Shown: positions 6,786 to 16,167, counted from the first letter of the stretch. The stretch is DNA of 64,000 bases from Longispora sp040681875 (GCF_040681875.1 NZ_JBFAZP010000007.1:434001-498000), one strand, 5' to 3'. Translations and numbers: made by a program. The notes: generated from the letters alone by a model not told the origin.

Positions 6786-7396
6786 TAGCGAGCGTGCGGG
6801 GCCAGGTGACGGCCATCGGGTCGGACACGGTCGTGGTCGAGGTCGGCGGGGTGGGCCTCGCGCTGCACTGTTCGCCGGGCACCCTCGCCGACCTGCGGGT
6901 GGGCGCCCAGACCCGGCTGGCGGCGAGCCTGGTGGTCCGCGAGGACTCCCTCACGTTGTACGGGTTCGCCGACGACGACGCCAAGTCCCTGTTCGAGCTG
7001 CTCCAGACCGCGAGCGGGGTCGGGCCGCGGGTCGCGCAGTCCATCCTCGCGGTGCACAGCCCCGACGCGGTGCGGGTCGCGATCGCCACCGCCGACACCG
7101 CCGCGCTGACCCGGGTGCCCGGGATCGGCAAGAAGGGCGCCGAGCGCCTCGTCCTGGAACTGCGGGACAAGATCGGCGCGGTCGCGGTCCTCGGCGACGG
7201 GGGAGTGACCACGGTCGGCGGGGCGCACGTGTGGCAGGAGCAGGTCCGCCAGGCCCTGATCGGCCTGGGCTGGATCGCCCGGGACGCCGAGTCGGCCGTG
7301 TCCGCCGTGCACGACTCGCTCGACAAGAGCGCCGACCCGCCGCCGGTCCCGGTGCTGCTCAAGCAGGCGATCCGGATGCTCGGGCGGACCCGGTGA
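6782..7396 (+). CDS. ruvA: Holliday junction DNA helicase subunit RuvA
   Basis: RuvA binds four-way junctions as a tetramer and loads the RuvB motor. The 204-residue protein has the N-terminal OB fold (MIASVRGQV start), the two helix-hairpin-helix repeats (ASGVGPRVAQ and VPGIGKKGAERL) and the C-terminal UBA-like domain (ALIGLGW) that contacts RuvB. Length is normal. It overlaps ruvC by four bases, and ruvB follows after an unusually long 235-bp gap. Confidence 0.96.
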   Translation: MIASVRGQVTAIGSDTVVVEVGGVGLALHCSPGTLADLRVGAQTRLAASLVVREDSLTLYGFADDDAKSLFELLQTASGVGPRVAQSILAVHSPDAVRVAIATADTAALTRVPGIGKKGAERLVLELRDKIGAVAVLGDGGVTTVGGAHVWQEQVRQALIGLGWIARDAESAVSAVHDSLDKSADPPPVPVLLKQAIRMLGRTR

Positions 7397-7631
7397 CCCG
7401 GGAACCGGCCGCCGGGGCGGGGACCTCCACCCTGGCGCGGGCGACGGGTGCCGACCGGGGAGCCGCCGCGCGCCGTCGTGCCGCCTCCGGCCGCCCGACC
7501 ACGGCCGACCGTCATGCCCGCGCCGACTGTCGGGCCGTCGGCCACGGTGCCCCCACCGGCCGTCCGGCCACCGGCCCGACCGCTCCCGGCGGGGTACCCG
7601 TCGCATGGTCCTTGCCCTTGTGGTGGTCGCG

Positions 7632-8711
7632 GTGACCGACGAGTACTTCGACGACGGCTCGATGCTCGTGTCGCCCGACGCCACGGACGCCGACCTCGCC
7701 GCCGAGACCAGCGTCCGGCCGAAGCGGCTGGAGGAGTTCATCGCCCAGCACCGGGTGCGCGAGCAGCTCCAGGTGCTGCTGCAGGGCGCGGTCCGCCGGG
7801 GTTCGCCGCCGGACCACATCCTGCTGTCCGGCCCGCCGGGTCTCGGCAAGACGACGCTGGCCATGATCGTGGCCGCCGAGCTGGGCACCGGGCTGCGGAT
7901 GACCTCGGGTCCGGCGATCGAGCGGTCGGGCGACCTGGCCGCGATCCTGACCGGGCTCGGGCCGGGCGACGTGCTGTTCATCGACGAGATCCACCGGATC
8001 GCCAAGCCCGCCGAGGAACTGCTGTACTCGGCGATGGAGGACTTCCGGGTCGACGTGATCGTGGGCAAGGGCCCCGGGGCGACCGCGATCCCGCTGGACG
8101 TGGAGCCGTTCACCCTGGTCGGGGCCACCACCCGCGCCGGCCTGCTGACCGGCCCGATGCGCGACCGGTTCGGCTTCGTCGCGCACCTGGACTTCTACGA
8201 GCCCGACGCGCTGCGGCACATCCTGCACCGCTCGGCCCGGATCCTCGGCGTCGACGTCTCCGACGACGGGGCCGTGGAGATCGCCGGCCGGTCGCGGGGC
8301 ACACCCCGGATCGCCAACCGGCTGCTGCGCCGGGTCCGCGACTACGCGGAGGTGCGGGGCGACGGTCGGGTGACGTTGGACGCGGCCCAGGCCGCCCTGA
8401 AGGTCTACGACGTCGACGAGCTGGGGCTCGACCGGCTCGACCGCGCGGTGCTCCGCGCCCTGGTCACCTCGTTCGGCGGCGGGCCGGTGGGGTTGTCGAC
8501 CCTGGCCGTGGCCGTGGGGGAGCAGCCGGACACGGTCGAGGAGGTGTGCGAACCGTTCCTGGTCAGGGCCGGTCTGCTCGCCCGGACGCCCCGGGGCCGG
8601 ATGGCCACGCCGGCCGCCTGGCGGCATCTGGGGCTCCAGCCGCCGGACAGCGCGTTCGGGGCGGCGCAGACCCGGATCGACGTTCCGGATATCTTTGGTT
8701 CTGATCCGTGA
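7632..8711 (+). CDS. ruvB: Holliday junction branch migration ATPase RuvB
   Basis: RuvB is the hexameric AAA+ motor that drives branch migration. From GTG 7632 it is 359 residues: Walker A GPPGLGKT at about 67-74, Walker B VLFIDEIHR, sensor 1 VGATTR, arginine-finger region GPMRDRFG, and the winged-helix DNA-binding domain with TPRGR near the C-terminus. An ATG at 7605 is in frame but would add the hydrophobic stretch LALVVVA, which is foreign to the family; GTG 7632 gives the normal start. No strong ribosome site precedes either. Confidence 0.94.
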   Translation: MTDEYFDDGSMLVSPDATDADLAAETSVRPKRLEEFIAQHRVREQLQVLLQGAVRRGSPPDHILLSGPPGLGKTTLAMIVAAELGTGLRMTSGPAIERSGDLAAILTGLGPGDVLFIDEIHRIAKPAEELLYSAMEDFRVDVIVGKGPGATAIPLDVEPFTLVGATTRAGLLTGPMRDRFGFVAHLDFYEPDALRHILHRSARILGVDVSDDGAVEIAGRSRGTPRIANRLLRRVRDYAEVRGDGRVTLDAAQAALKVYDVDELGLDRLDRAVLRALVTSFGGGPVGLSTLAVAVGEQPDTVEEVCEPFLVRAGLLARTPRGRMATPAAWRHLGLQPPDSAFGAAQTRIDVPDIFGSDP

Positions 8712-8807
8712 TCGGACCGTGACCCACGCCACTACGGGTGTGCTCCACGGCGCCGACTAGACTCCCCCGCGATCCAACTCATCGCGCGTGACCGGAAGGC
8801 TTTACAA

Positions 8808-9152
8808 GTGCTTCTCGCAGCAGAAGGCTCTGGCGGCAGCAGCCTCTTCCCGCTGATCATGTTCGGAGCCCTGATCGTCGGGATGTATTTCCTGCTGATC
8901 CGCCCGCAGCAGAAGCGTCGCCGCGAGATGGCGGAGCAGCAGCGCAGCATCGGGATCGGCGACGAGATCGTCACCATCGGCGGCCTGTACGGCACCGTGG
9001 TCGCCCTCGATGACGACACGATGACTCTGCGTATCGCCGAGGGCGTCGACGCGAAGTACGCACGGCAGGCCTTCGGTCGCGTCGTCACCCAGCAGGACGG
9101 TTCCAACGAGTCGATCGCTGACGAAACCGGCGACGGCGACTCCGCTAAGTAA
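8808..9152 (+). CDS. yajC: Sec translocon accessory protein YajC
   Basis: YajC is a small single-span membrane protein found in complex with SecD and SecF. The 114-residue sequence has one N-terminal transmembrane segment (LFPLIMFGALIVGMYFLLI), the conserved RPQQKRRREM just after it, and a cytoplasmic domain with GDEIVTIGGLYGTVV. The GTG start follows GGAAGG about ten bases upstream. It heads the yajC-secD-secF block; the gap to secD contains a strong hairpin. Confidence 0.95.
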   Translation: MLLAAEGSGGSSLFPLIMFGALIVGMYFLLIRPQQKRRREMAEQQRSIGIGDEIVTIGGLYGTVVALDDDTMTLRIAEGVDAKYARQAFGRVVTQQDGSNESIADETGDGDSAK

Positions 9153-9210
9153 CGTTTTCCCGTGGATTCCGGGAGTGACTCTTCCCGAGCGGACGCGGAT
9201 ACTGAATAGT

Positions 9211-9238
9211 CATGTCCGGCCAGTATTGGCCGGACATG
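9211..9238. terminator. Perfect 12-bp hairpin between yajC and secD
   Basis: CATGTCCGGCCA (9211-9222) and TGGCCGGACATG (9227-9238) are exact reverse complements around GTAT. There is no T tract. It may be a factor-dependent terminator, an attenuator that lowers secD expression relative to yajC, or an RNA processing/stability element. Confidence 0.55.
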
Positions 9239-9290
9239 CGGCCTGGGCCGGCCTGCGCCGGCGACGACATTGCAGGGAGACGGGACAGCC

Positions 9291-11231
9291 GTGGCAGCAC
9301 CACAAGGACAGCTGCGGGTGAAGTGGTACTTCATCTCGCTCTTGAGCATCACAGCGGTGCTCTTCGCGTTGGTATTCGGAACCGGCTCCGGTTCGATCAC
9401 CGACCGGCTCAAGCCCCGGCTCGGCCTCGACCTGCAGGGTGGCACGAGCATCACGCTGCAGACGAAGACGGAAAACGGCAAGCCCCCGGCCAAGGACAAG
9501 CTCGACGAGGCCCGCAACATCATCGAGCAGCGGGTCAACGCGACCGGTGTCGCCGAGCCCGAGGTCGTCGTCGAGGGTGACCGCAACATCGTCGTCAACA
9601 TCGCCGGCGCGCAGACCGGTGACGGCTTCCGCGCGCTGGTCGCCCCGGCGGAGCTCCGGTTCCGCCAGGTCGTGACCTCGACGCCGGACATCGACGAGGC
9701 CGCGGTCAACGCCACCCCGTCGCCGTCGCCGAGCGCGTCCGGTTCCCCGGCGCCGAGCGCGAGCCCGTCGGCCTCCGCCAGCCCCAACGCGGCGGTCTCC
9801 CCGACCCCGTCGGCGAGCGCGGCCCCGAGCGCCACCCCGTCGGCGAGCGCGTCGCCCAGCGCGGCCCCGTCCGCCAGCGCCGCCCCGTCGGGCACCCCGG
9901 CCCCCAGCCCCAGCGCCAAGGTCGACCCGGACCTGGCCTCGCGCCGGGCCACCGACCTCGCGGCCGCCAAGGCCGCCGTGGGCGAGAGCAACTGGGCGCT
10001 CGCGGAGGCCCTCATCGCCGACGCCACCCAGTTCCAGGGCAAGGAAAAAGAGGTCTACAACCAGCTCAAGCCGTTCGGCAAGCTGACCGGGGCCCAGGTC
10101 GACGCGCTGCCGCTGAAGATGCAGTTCGGCATCTACAACGTCTCGTGCAAGCAGCTCGGTGAGCGCGCGCCCGGTGCGGTGCAGGCCATCGACCAGCAGG
10201 TCGTCGCCTGTGGCAAGGACACCAGCACCGACCCGAAGACCAAGAAGAAGACCACCACCTGGACGAAGTACGTCCTGGACGTCGCCAAGGTGCTCGGCAC
10301 CGACGTGGCCGACGCCACCGGGTCCTACGACACCGGGTGGAAGGTCAACATGAAGTTCAAGGGCGCCGGCCAGGACAAGTGGACCGAGCTGACCAAGCTC
10401 GCCTACAACAACGGCCAGAACGCCGCCGCGCAGAACGGCACCGACCGGGTCGCGATCGTCCTGGACAACACCGTCGTGTCGGCCCCGGCGATCCAGGGCG
10501 TCATCAACGGCGACGCGCAGATCACGGGCACGTTCAGCCGGGAGGACGTCACCAACCTGGCCGCCCAGCTCCGGTTCGGCTCGCTGCCGCTGACCTTCGA
10601 GCAGAGCCAGGCGCAGACGATCTCGCCGACCCTGGGTACAGCCCAGCTCAAGGCGGGTCTGCTCGCGGCCGGTATCGGCATGCTGCTGGTCATCCTGTAC
10701 TCGTTCTTCTACTACCGGCTGCTCGGCTCGGTCATCTTCCTGAGCCTGATCATGTCGGCGATCCTGGTCTTCGGCGCCCTGGTGCTCCTCGGCCGCCAGA
10801 TCGGCTTCACCCTGACGCTGGCCGGCATCGCCGGATTCATCGTCTCGCTGGGCGTCGCCGCCGACTCGTTCGTCATCTACTTCGAACGACTGAAGGACGA
10901 GATCCGCGAGGGCCGCAGTCCCCGGAGCGCAGTGCCGCGCGCCTGGGCCCGGGCCCGGCGGACGATCATCTCGGCGAACGCGATCTCGATCCTCGCGGCG
11001 GTGGTGCTCTACATCTTCGCGATCGGCACGGTGCAGGGCTTCGCGTTCGCGCTGGGTCTGGCCACGGTGCTCGACCTCATGGTGGTGTTCCTCTTCCGAC
11101 ACCCGATCATGGCGGCCTTCGCCAGTACCAAGGCGTTCCTCTCCCCCCGGGTGAGTGGTCTCGGCCGGGTGCTGCAGAAGCCCACCGAGCAGGGCGACCT
11201 CCCCGTCAGCACCAACCCGAAGGAGGCGTGA
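9291..11231 (+). CDS. secD: Protein translocase subunit SecD
   Basis: SecD, with SecF, uses the proton gradient to help pull secreted proteins through SecYEG. The 646-residue protein has an N-terminal membrane span, the signature RLGLDLQGGT, a large extracellular region, a GTDRVAIVLDNTVVSAP motif and five C-terminal spans ending in the FRHPIM segment. Residues about 141-210 are an Ala/Ser/Pro low-complexity insertion absent from most SecD proteins. I chose GTG 9291 because CAGGGAGA lies just upstream; a TTG at 9270 is also in frame. secF starts one base after the stop. Confidence 0.95.
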   Translation: MAAPQGQLRVKWYFISLLSITAVLFALVFGTGSGSITDRLKPRLGLDLQGGTSITLQTKTENGKPPAKDKLDEARNIIEQRVNATGVAEPEVVVEGDRNIVVNIAGAQTGDGFRALVAPAELRFRQVVTSTPDIDEAAVNATPSPSPSASGSPAPSASPSASASPNAAVSPTPSASAAPSATPSASASPSAAPSASAAPSGTPAPSPSAKVDPDLASRRATDLAAAKAAVGESNWALAEALIADATQFQGKEKEVYNQLKPFGKLTGAQVDALPLKMQFGIYNVSCKQLGERAPGAVQAIDQQVVACGKDTSTDPKTKKKTTTWTKYVLDVAKVLGTDVADATGSYDTGWKVNMKFKGAGQDKWTELTKLAYNNGQNAAAQNGTDRVAIVLDNTVVSAPAIQGVINGDAQITGTFSREDVTNLAAQLRFGSLPLTFEQSQAQTISPTLGTAQLKAGLLAAGIGMLLVILYSFFYYRLLGSVIFLSLIMSAILVFGALVLLGRQIGFTLTLAGIAGFIVSLGVAADSFVIYFERLKDEIREGRSPRSAVPRAWARARRTIISANAISILAAVVLYIFAIGTVQGFAFALGLATVLDLMVVFLFRHPIMAAFASTKAFLSPRVSGLGRVLQKPTEQGDLPVSTNPKEA

Positions 11232-11232
11232 C

Positions 11233-12336
11233 ATGGCTGGTTCCGGTCTCGCTAACCGGCTCTACCGCGGTGACGCCGGCCTCGACATCATCGGCAAGAA
11301 GAAGGTCTGGTTCACCGTCGCCGGTGTCGTCCTCCTGATCGCCGCGTTGAGCTTCGTGTTCCAGGGCCCGCATCTGGGCATCGACTTCACCGGTGGCAAC
11401 AAGTTCCAGGTGCCGGCCAGCGTCGGCACGGCGCACGAGGTCGAGTCGGCCATCGAGAAGGCCGTGACGGACGTCGACCCCAAGGGCAAGACCCTGGCGG
11501 CGGTGAAGATCGGCGGCGGCGAGACCAGCTACGAGGTCAAGACGACGTCGCTGAACCCGGACCAGGCGTTCAAGGTCAAGACGGCGCTGTCGAAGAAGTT
11601 CGGCATCGACGTGACCAAGATCAGCGACACGCAGGTCAGCGGCGCGTGGGGCAGCCAGGTCACCTCGAAGGCCCTGACGGGTCTGGCGGTCTTCCTCGCG
11701 ATCGTGATCGGGTACCTGATCATCCGGTTCGAGTGGCGGATGGCGATCGGCGCGGTGGCCTCCCTGCTGCTGGACCTGACCCTGACCGCCGGCGTGTACC
11801 TGCTGGTCGGCTTCGAGATCACGCCGTCCACGGTGATCGGCTTCCTGACGATCCTCGGCTTCGCGCTGTACGACGTGGTCGTCGTGTTCGACAAGGTCCA
11901 GGAGAACACCGCCGGGATCCTGGCCCGCAACACGATGACGTACTCGGAGGCGGCCAACCTGGCCGTCAACCAGACCCTGATGCGCTCCATCAACACCGGT
12001 CTGGTCGCGCTGCTCCCGGTCGGCGGTCTGCTGTTCATCGGCGCCGGCCTGCTCGGCGCGGGCACCCTGAAGGACCTCGGCCTCGTGCTGTTCATCGGTA
12101 TGGGCGCGGCGGTCTACTCCTCGATCTTCTTCGCCACGCCGGTCCTGTGCTGGCTGAAGGAGAAGGAGCCCCGGGTCGTGGCGCACACCCAGCGGGTGCT
12201 CGCCCGCCGGGCCAGCGTCGCCGAGAAGGGCGAGGACGGCGTGCCGAGCCCGCGCACCCCGGTGTTCGCGGCGGACGGCGGCACCCTGGCCCCGAAGCCG
12301 GGCCAGCGCCCGGTCAGCCGGCCCCGGAAGCGGTAG
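11233..12336 (+). CDS. secF: Protein translocase subunit SecF
   Basis: SecF is the partner of SecD in proton-driven protein export. The 367-residue protein has an N-terminal span (VWFTVAGVVLLIAALSFVF), the signature GIDFTGGN, a small extracellular domain and five C-terminal spans including FALYDVVVVFDKVQENT, a conserved cytoplasmic loop motif. The ATG follows an AGGAGG ribosome site that overlaps the end of secD. The C-terminus is a basic, Pro-rich tail typical of actinobacterial SecF. Confidence 0.96.
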   Translation: MAGSGLANRLYRGDAGLDIIGKKKVWFTVAGVVLLIAALSFVFQGPHLGIDFTGGNKFQVPASVGTAHEVESAIEKAVTDVDPKGKTLAAVKIGGGETSYEVKTTSLNPDQAFKVKTALSKKFGIDVTKISDTQVSGAWGSQVTSKALTGLAVFLAIVIGYLIIRFEWRMAIGAVASLLLDLTLTAGVYLLVGFEITPSTVIGFLTILGFALYDVVVVFDKVQENTAGILARNTMTYSEAANLAVNQTLMRSINTGLVALLPVGGLLFIGAGLLGAGTLKDLGLVLFIGMGAAVYSSIFFATPVLCWLKEKEPRVVAHTQRVLARRASVAEKGEDGVPSPRTPVFAADGGTLAPKPGQRPVSRPRKR

Positions 12337-12339
12337 TTG

Positions 12340-12888
12340 GTGGATTTCGCGGGGGACAGCGGTCCCGAGGCCGCCCGGCTGGTCTCCAGCCGGGTGGCCG
12401 ACGTTCCGGACTTCCCGAAACCGGGCATCCTGTTCAAGGACCTGAGCCCGCTGTTCGGGGACGGCGCGGTGTTCCGTGCCGTCGTGGACGAGATCGTCGC
12501 GTTCCACGGCGCGGACAGCTTCGACGTGGTCGCGGGCATGGAGGCCAGGGGCTTCCTGCTCGCCGCCGCGATCGGGTACGCGACCACCAAGGGCGTCGTA
12601 CCGGTCCGTAAGGCGGGCAAACTGCCCCGCGAGGTGCTGTCGGCCTCCTACGACCTGGAGTACGGCCAGGCGACCCTGGAGGTGCACGCCGACGCGTTCG
12701 CCCCGGGTGCCCGGGTGCTGGTCGTGGACGACGTGCTGGCCACGGGCGGTACGGCGGAGGCCACCCTGGGCCTGGTGGAGCGGGCCGGCGGCGTGGTGAG
12801 CGGGTTCAGCGTCGTGCTGGAACTCGGCTTCCTGCCCGGCCGCGAGCGCCTGGCCCCACGCCCGGTGCATGCCCTCCTGACGGTTTGA
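12340..12888 (+). CDS. apt: Adenine phosphoribosyltransferase
   Basis: Apt salvages adenine by joining it to PRPP to give AMP in the cytoplasm. The protein (182 residues from GTG) has PDFPKPGILFKDLSPL at the N-terminus, the catalytic-loop region VVAGMEARGF and the PRPP-binding motif VLVVDDVLATGGTAEA. GTG 12340 is nine bases after GGAAG; a TTG at 12337, directly after the secF stop, would add one residue and is equally possible. The secF-apt-relA order is standard for actinomycetes and links purine salvage with stringent response genes. Confidence 0.93.
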   Translation: MDFAGDSGPEAARLVSSRVADVPDFPKPGILFKDLSPLFGDGAVFRAVVDEIVAFHGADSFDVVAGMEARGFLLAAAIGYATTKGVVPVRKAGKLPREVLSASYDLEYGQATLEVHADAFAPGARVLVVDDVLATGGTAEATLGLVERAGGVVSGFSVVLELGFLPGRERLAPRPVHALLTV

Positions 12889-12959
12889 CGTAGCTTGGGG
12901 TACGACGCGGGGGAGTGAGGGACGCTCAAGGGCTACGATGAGACGTCCTGAGAGATCTC

Positions 12960-15410
12960 ATGGCGAGGAGCAGGCGGTTGTCGAGCGACGTCACATCCCC
13001 AGCGGAGGGTTCAGTGGCGGGTCCCGGCGCGCCGGTCCCGCCAGGTCCCACGGACACCTCCGCAGTCAACGGACAAAAGTCCGTGCTGAACGTCGTGGCC
13101 ACCGAGGAACCCGTGGTGCCCGGCGAGGAGGCCAGCGGCGTCCGCCCCGGCCTCGGCAACGTGCCCACCGGCCGGCGGGTCCGGGCCCGGCTCGCCCGGT
13201 TCAACGCGCCGTGGCAGAGCACCCAGGTCCGCGAGGTCCTCGAACCGCTGGTCGCCACGCACCGCGCCAGTCACGCCAAGGCCGACGTCCGCCTCCTCCA
13301 GCAGGCCTACGACGTGGCGGCGAGCTACCACACGGGGCAGTACCGCAAGTCCGGTGACCCGTACATCACGCACCCGCTGGCGGTGGCGACGATCCTCGCC
13401 GACCTCGGGATGGACACCACCACCCTGGTGGCCGCGCTGCTGCACGACACGATCGAGGACACGCCTTACTCCCTGGAGGAGATGCGGCGCGACTTCGGCG
13501 GCGAGGTGGCGCTGCTCGTCGACGGCGTGACGAAGCTGGACAAGGTCAAGCTGGGCGACGCGGCCAAGGCGGAGACGATCCGCAAGATGGTCGTCGCCAT
13601 GGCCAAGGACCCGCGCGTTCTCGTCATCAAGCTGGCCGACCGGCTGCACAACATGCGCACCCTGACGTTCCTGCCGCAGGCGAAGCAGGAGCAGAAGGCC
13701 CGGGAGACCCTGGAGATCCTGGCGCCCCTGGCCCACCGGCTGGGCATGAACACGATCAAGTGGGAGCTGGAGGACCTGTCCTTCGGCACGCTGTACCCGA
13801 AGCGGTTCGACGAGATCCGCCGGCTCGTGCAGGACCACTCCGGCCAGCGCGACGCCCTGCTGGTCCAGGTCACCGACCGGGTCAACACGGACCTGCGCAC
13901 CTCGAAGATCAAGGCGAGCGTCACCGGCCGCCCGAAGCACCTGTACTCGATCTACCAGAAGATGATCGTCCGGGGCCGCGACTTCAACGACATCTACGAC
14001 CTGGTCGGCGTGCGGATCCTGGTGGACACCGTGCGCGACTGCTACGCCGCGCTCGGCGTGGTCCACGCGAACTGGCAGCCCGTCCCGGGCCGGTTCAAGG
14101 ACTACATCGCGATGCCCAAGTTCAACATGTACCAGTCGCTGCACACCACCGTGATCGGCCCGAACGGCAAGCCGGTCGAGATGCAGATCCGCACGTACGC
14201 GATGCACCGCACGGCGGAGTACGGCATCGCGGCGCACTGGAAGTACAAGGAGACCAAGGGCGCCACGATCGTCGGGCCGCCCGCGCACATCGACGAGATG
14301 GCGTGGCTGCGCCAGCTCCTGGACTGGCAGCGCGAGGCCGCCGACCCGAGCGAGTTCCTCGACGCGCTGCGCTACGACCTCTCCAGCCAGGAGGTGTACG
14401 TCTTCACCCCCAAGGGCGACGTCATCGCCCTGCCGAAGGGGTCCACCCCGGTCGACTTCGCGTACGCGGTGCACACCCAGGTCGGGCACAAGTGCATCGG
14501 CGCGCGGGTCAACGGCAAGCTCGTACCCCTCGAATCGTCGTTGAACAACGGCGACGTGATCGAGATCTTCACGTCGAAGTCGGAGACGGCCGGCCCGACG
14601 CAGGACTGGCTGGGCTTCGTCAAGAGCCCCCGGGCCCGTACCAAGATCCGGCAGTACTTCAACAAGGAGCGCCGCGAGGAGGCGATCGAGGACGGCAAGG
14701 AGCAGATCACCAAGGCCATGCGCAAGCAGGGCCTGCCGCTCCAGCGGATGCTGACCCTCGACTCGCTGACCACGATCGCCCGCGACCTGCACCTGCAGGA
14801 CGTCTCCTCGCTGTACGCGGCGGTGGGCGAGCACCAGGTGTCCGCGCAGTCCGTGGTGCAGAAGCTCGTCGCCGGCTACGGGGGCGAGGAGGGCCTGGTC
14901 GAGGATGTCGCCGAGACCGCGCTGCCCACCCGGGTGTCGCGTTCGCGCGGCCAGTACGACCCGGGCGTCGTCGTGCACGGGGTCTCCGATGTCTGGATCA
15001 AGCTCGCCCGGTGCTGCACCCCGGTGCCCGGCGACCAGATCATGGGCTTCGTGACCCGGTCCGGCGGGGTGAGCGTGCACCGCCAGGACTGCGTGAACTC
15101 CGACGACCTGCGCAGCCAGCCCGAGCGGCTCGTCGAGGTGACGTGGAAGCCCAGCGCCGGGTCGACGTTCCTGGTCGCGATCCAGGTGGAGGCGCTCGAC
15201 CGGCACAAGCTGCTCGCGGACGTGACCCGGGTGCTGTCCGAGGAGAAGGTCAACATCCTGTCGGCGACCGTGACCACGACCCGGGACCGGGTGGCCGTCA
15301 GCCGGTTCACGTTCGAGATGGCCGACCCGAAGCACCTCGGGCACCTGTTGAGGGCTGTGCGTGGCGTTGACGGGGTCTACGACGCCTACCGGGTGACGTC
15401 CGGGGCCTGA
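12960..15410 (+). CDS. relA: Bifunctional (p)ppGpp synthetase/hydrolase, RelA/SpoT family
   Basis: This enzyme makes and degrades (p)ppGpp and so controls the stringent response. Domains in order over 816 residues: HD hydrolase with LLHDTIEDTPY (intact His-Asp, so hydrolysis should work), synthetase with KHLYSIYQKM and the YQSLHTT region, TGS domain EVYVFTPKGDVI, a zinc-finger-like helical part with CCTPVPGD, and a C-terminal ACT domain. ATG 12960 gives the longest frame. A TTG at 12978, seven bases after AGGAG, has a better ribosome site and may be the true start. Confidence 0.96.
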   Translation: MARSRRLSSDVTSPAEGSVAGPGAPVPPGPTDTSAVNGQKSVLNVVATEEPVVPGEEASGVRPGLGNVPTGRRVRARLARFNAPWQSTQVREVLEPLVATHRASHAKADVRLLQQAYDVAASYHTGQYRKSGDPYITHPLAVATILADLGMDTTTLVAALLHDTIEDTPYSLEEMRRDFGGEVALLVDGVTKLDKVKLGDAAKAETIRKMVVAMAKDPRVLVIKLADRLHNMRTLTFLPQAKQEQKARETLEILAPLAHRLGMNTIKWELEDLSFGTLYPKRFDEIRRLVQDHSGQRDALLVQVTDRVNTDLRTSKIKASVTGRPKHLYSIYQKMIVRGRDFNDIYDLVGVRILVDTVRDCYAALGVVHANWQPVPGRFKDYIAMPKFNMYQSLHTTVIGPNGKPVEMQIRTYAMHRTAEYGIAAHWKYKETKGATIVGPPAHIDEMAWLRQLLDWQREAADPSEFLDALRYDLSSQEVYVFTPKGDVIALPKGSTPVDFAYAVHTQVGHKCIGARVNGKLVPLESSLNNGDVIEIFTSKSETAGPTQDWLGFVKSPRARTKIRQYFNKERREEAIEDGKEQITKAMRKQGLPLQRMLTLDSLTTIARDLHLQDVSSLYAAVGEHQVSAQSVVQKLVAGYGGEEGLVEDVAETALPTRVSRSRGQYDPGVVVHGVSDVWIKLARCCTPVPGDQIMGFVTRSGGVSVHRQDCVNSDDLRSQPERLVEVTWKPSAGSTFLVAIQVEALDRHKLLADVTRVLSEEKVNILSATVTTTRDRVAVSRFTFEMADPKHLGHLLRAVRGVDGVYDAYRVTSGA

Positions 15411-15411
15411 C

Positions 15412-16014
15412 TCAGGCCGGTGCGGAGTCGTCGGCCGTGGCCAGGTGCCGGGCGACCGTCAGCAGGTCCCGGAGCGGCCCGAAGCCGAGGTCGAAGGACT
15501 CCGCCCGGCGCAGGGCCGCGACGTGACCGTCGAGGAGCCGGCGCCCGGCGGGGTCGAGCCGGCCCGTGGCCAGGCACTCGTCCATCAGGCGGCGCAGGTC
15601 CAGTACCACCGGGTGCCCGGTGGCGGTCAGGTGGGCGAACCGTTTGGTCCGCCAGTACCAGAGCGCGTGCAGGGCGCCCCCCCGCGGGTCGGCGTGCCAC
15701 CACAGGTCCTGGACGGGGTCGCGGTCCCCGACGGTGGGGACCCGTCGGCCGGCGAGCTTGGCGGCCGTCCGGCGCTCCGCGTACGCCGCCTGGTCGCGGA
15801 GCCGGGCCGCCCGGCCGTCGACCAGCAGGTCCAGGGCGCGCATCAGGGCGGCCTCGTCCTTCTGGTACGGGCCGGCCAGGCGGGTCAGCAGGCTCAGGGT
15901 GACCACGTGGCCGAGCGGCGCGTAGAACCGCACGCACGCGTGCAGGGCGCCCACCCGGCGGCGGAACGGCAGGTCCCGATCGCGGACCTTCGCGGCCGAA
16001 CTGTTGAAACTCAC
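15412..16014 (-). CDS. Hypothetical protein, 200 aa
   Basis: No family recognised with confidence. The protein is Arg/Leu/Ala-rich and helical, with RVGALHACVRFYAPLGHVVTL near the N-terminus, a Trp-rich middle (LWWHADPRGGALHALWYWR) and RRLMDECLATGRLD further on. There are no membrane spans or signal peptide. GTG 16014 gives a compact protein; the frame stays open far upstream, but that part runs over the terminator and the antisense of the cyclophilin gene. Its stop lies two bases from the relA stop on the other strand, so the two genes are convergent with no room for a separate terminator. Confidence 0.6.
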   Translation of the reverse strand: MSFNSSAAKVRDRDLPFRRRVGALHACVRFYAPLGHVVTLSLLTRLAGPYQKDEAALMRALDLLVDGRAARLRDQAAYAERRTAAKLAGRRVPTVGDRDPVQDLWWHADPRGGALHALWYWRTKRFAHLTATGHPVVLDLRRLMDECLATGRLDPAGRRLLDGHVAALRRAESFDLGFGPLRDLLTVARHLATADDSAPA

Positions 16015-16127
16015 GGCGGGCCTCCCGGGCTGGACTACGCGGGACCATCCTCGCCCGCCCGGGCGGGGGAGCGCGACGGAATAGCCGGTGCCCGCCCGCC
16101 GAGCACGGGTACCCGTCGAAGGGTTGC

Positions 16128-16167
16128 GAAAGGGGGCGCCCCGGGAAATCCCGGAGCGCCCCCTTTC
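16128..16167. terminator. Hairpin terminator of the 16188-17063 gene
   Basis: A 17-bp stem with one mismatch (left arm GAAAGGGGGCGCCCCGG at 16128-16144, right arm 16151-16167) ends in a CTTTC run on the minus strand. It begins 20 bases beyond the stop of the upstream cyclophilin gene. Confidence 0.8.
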
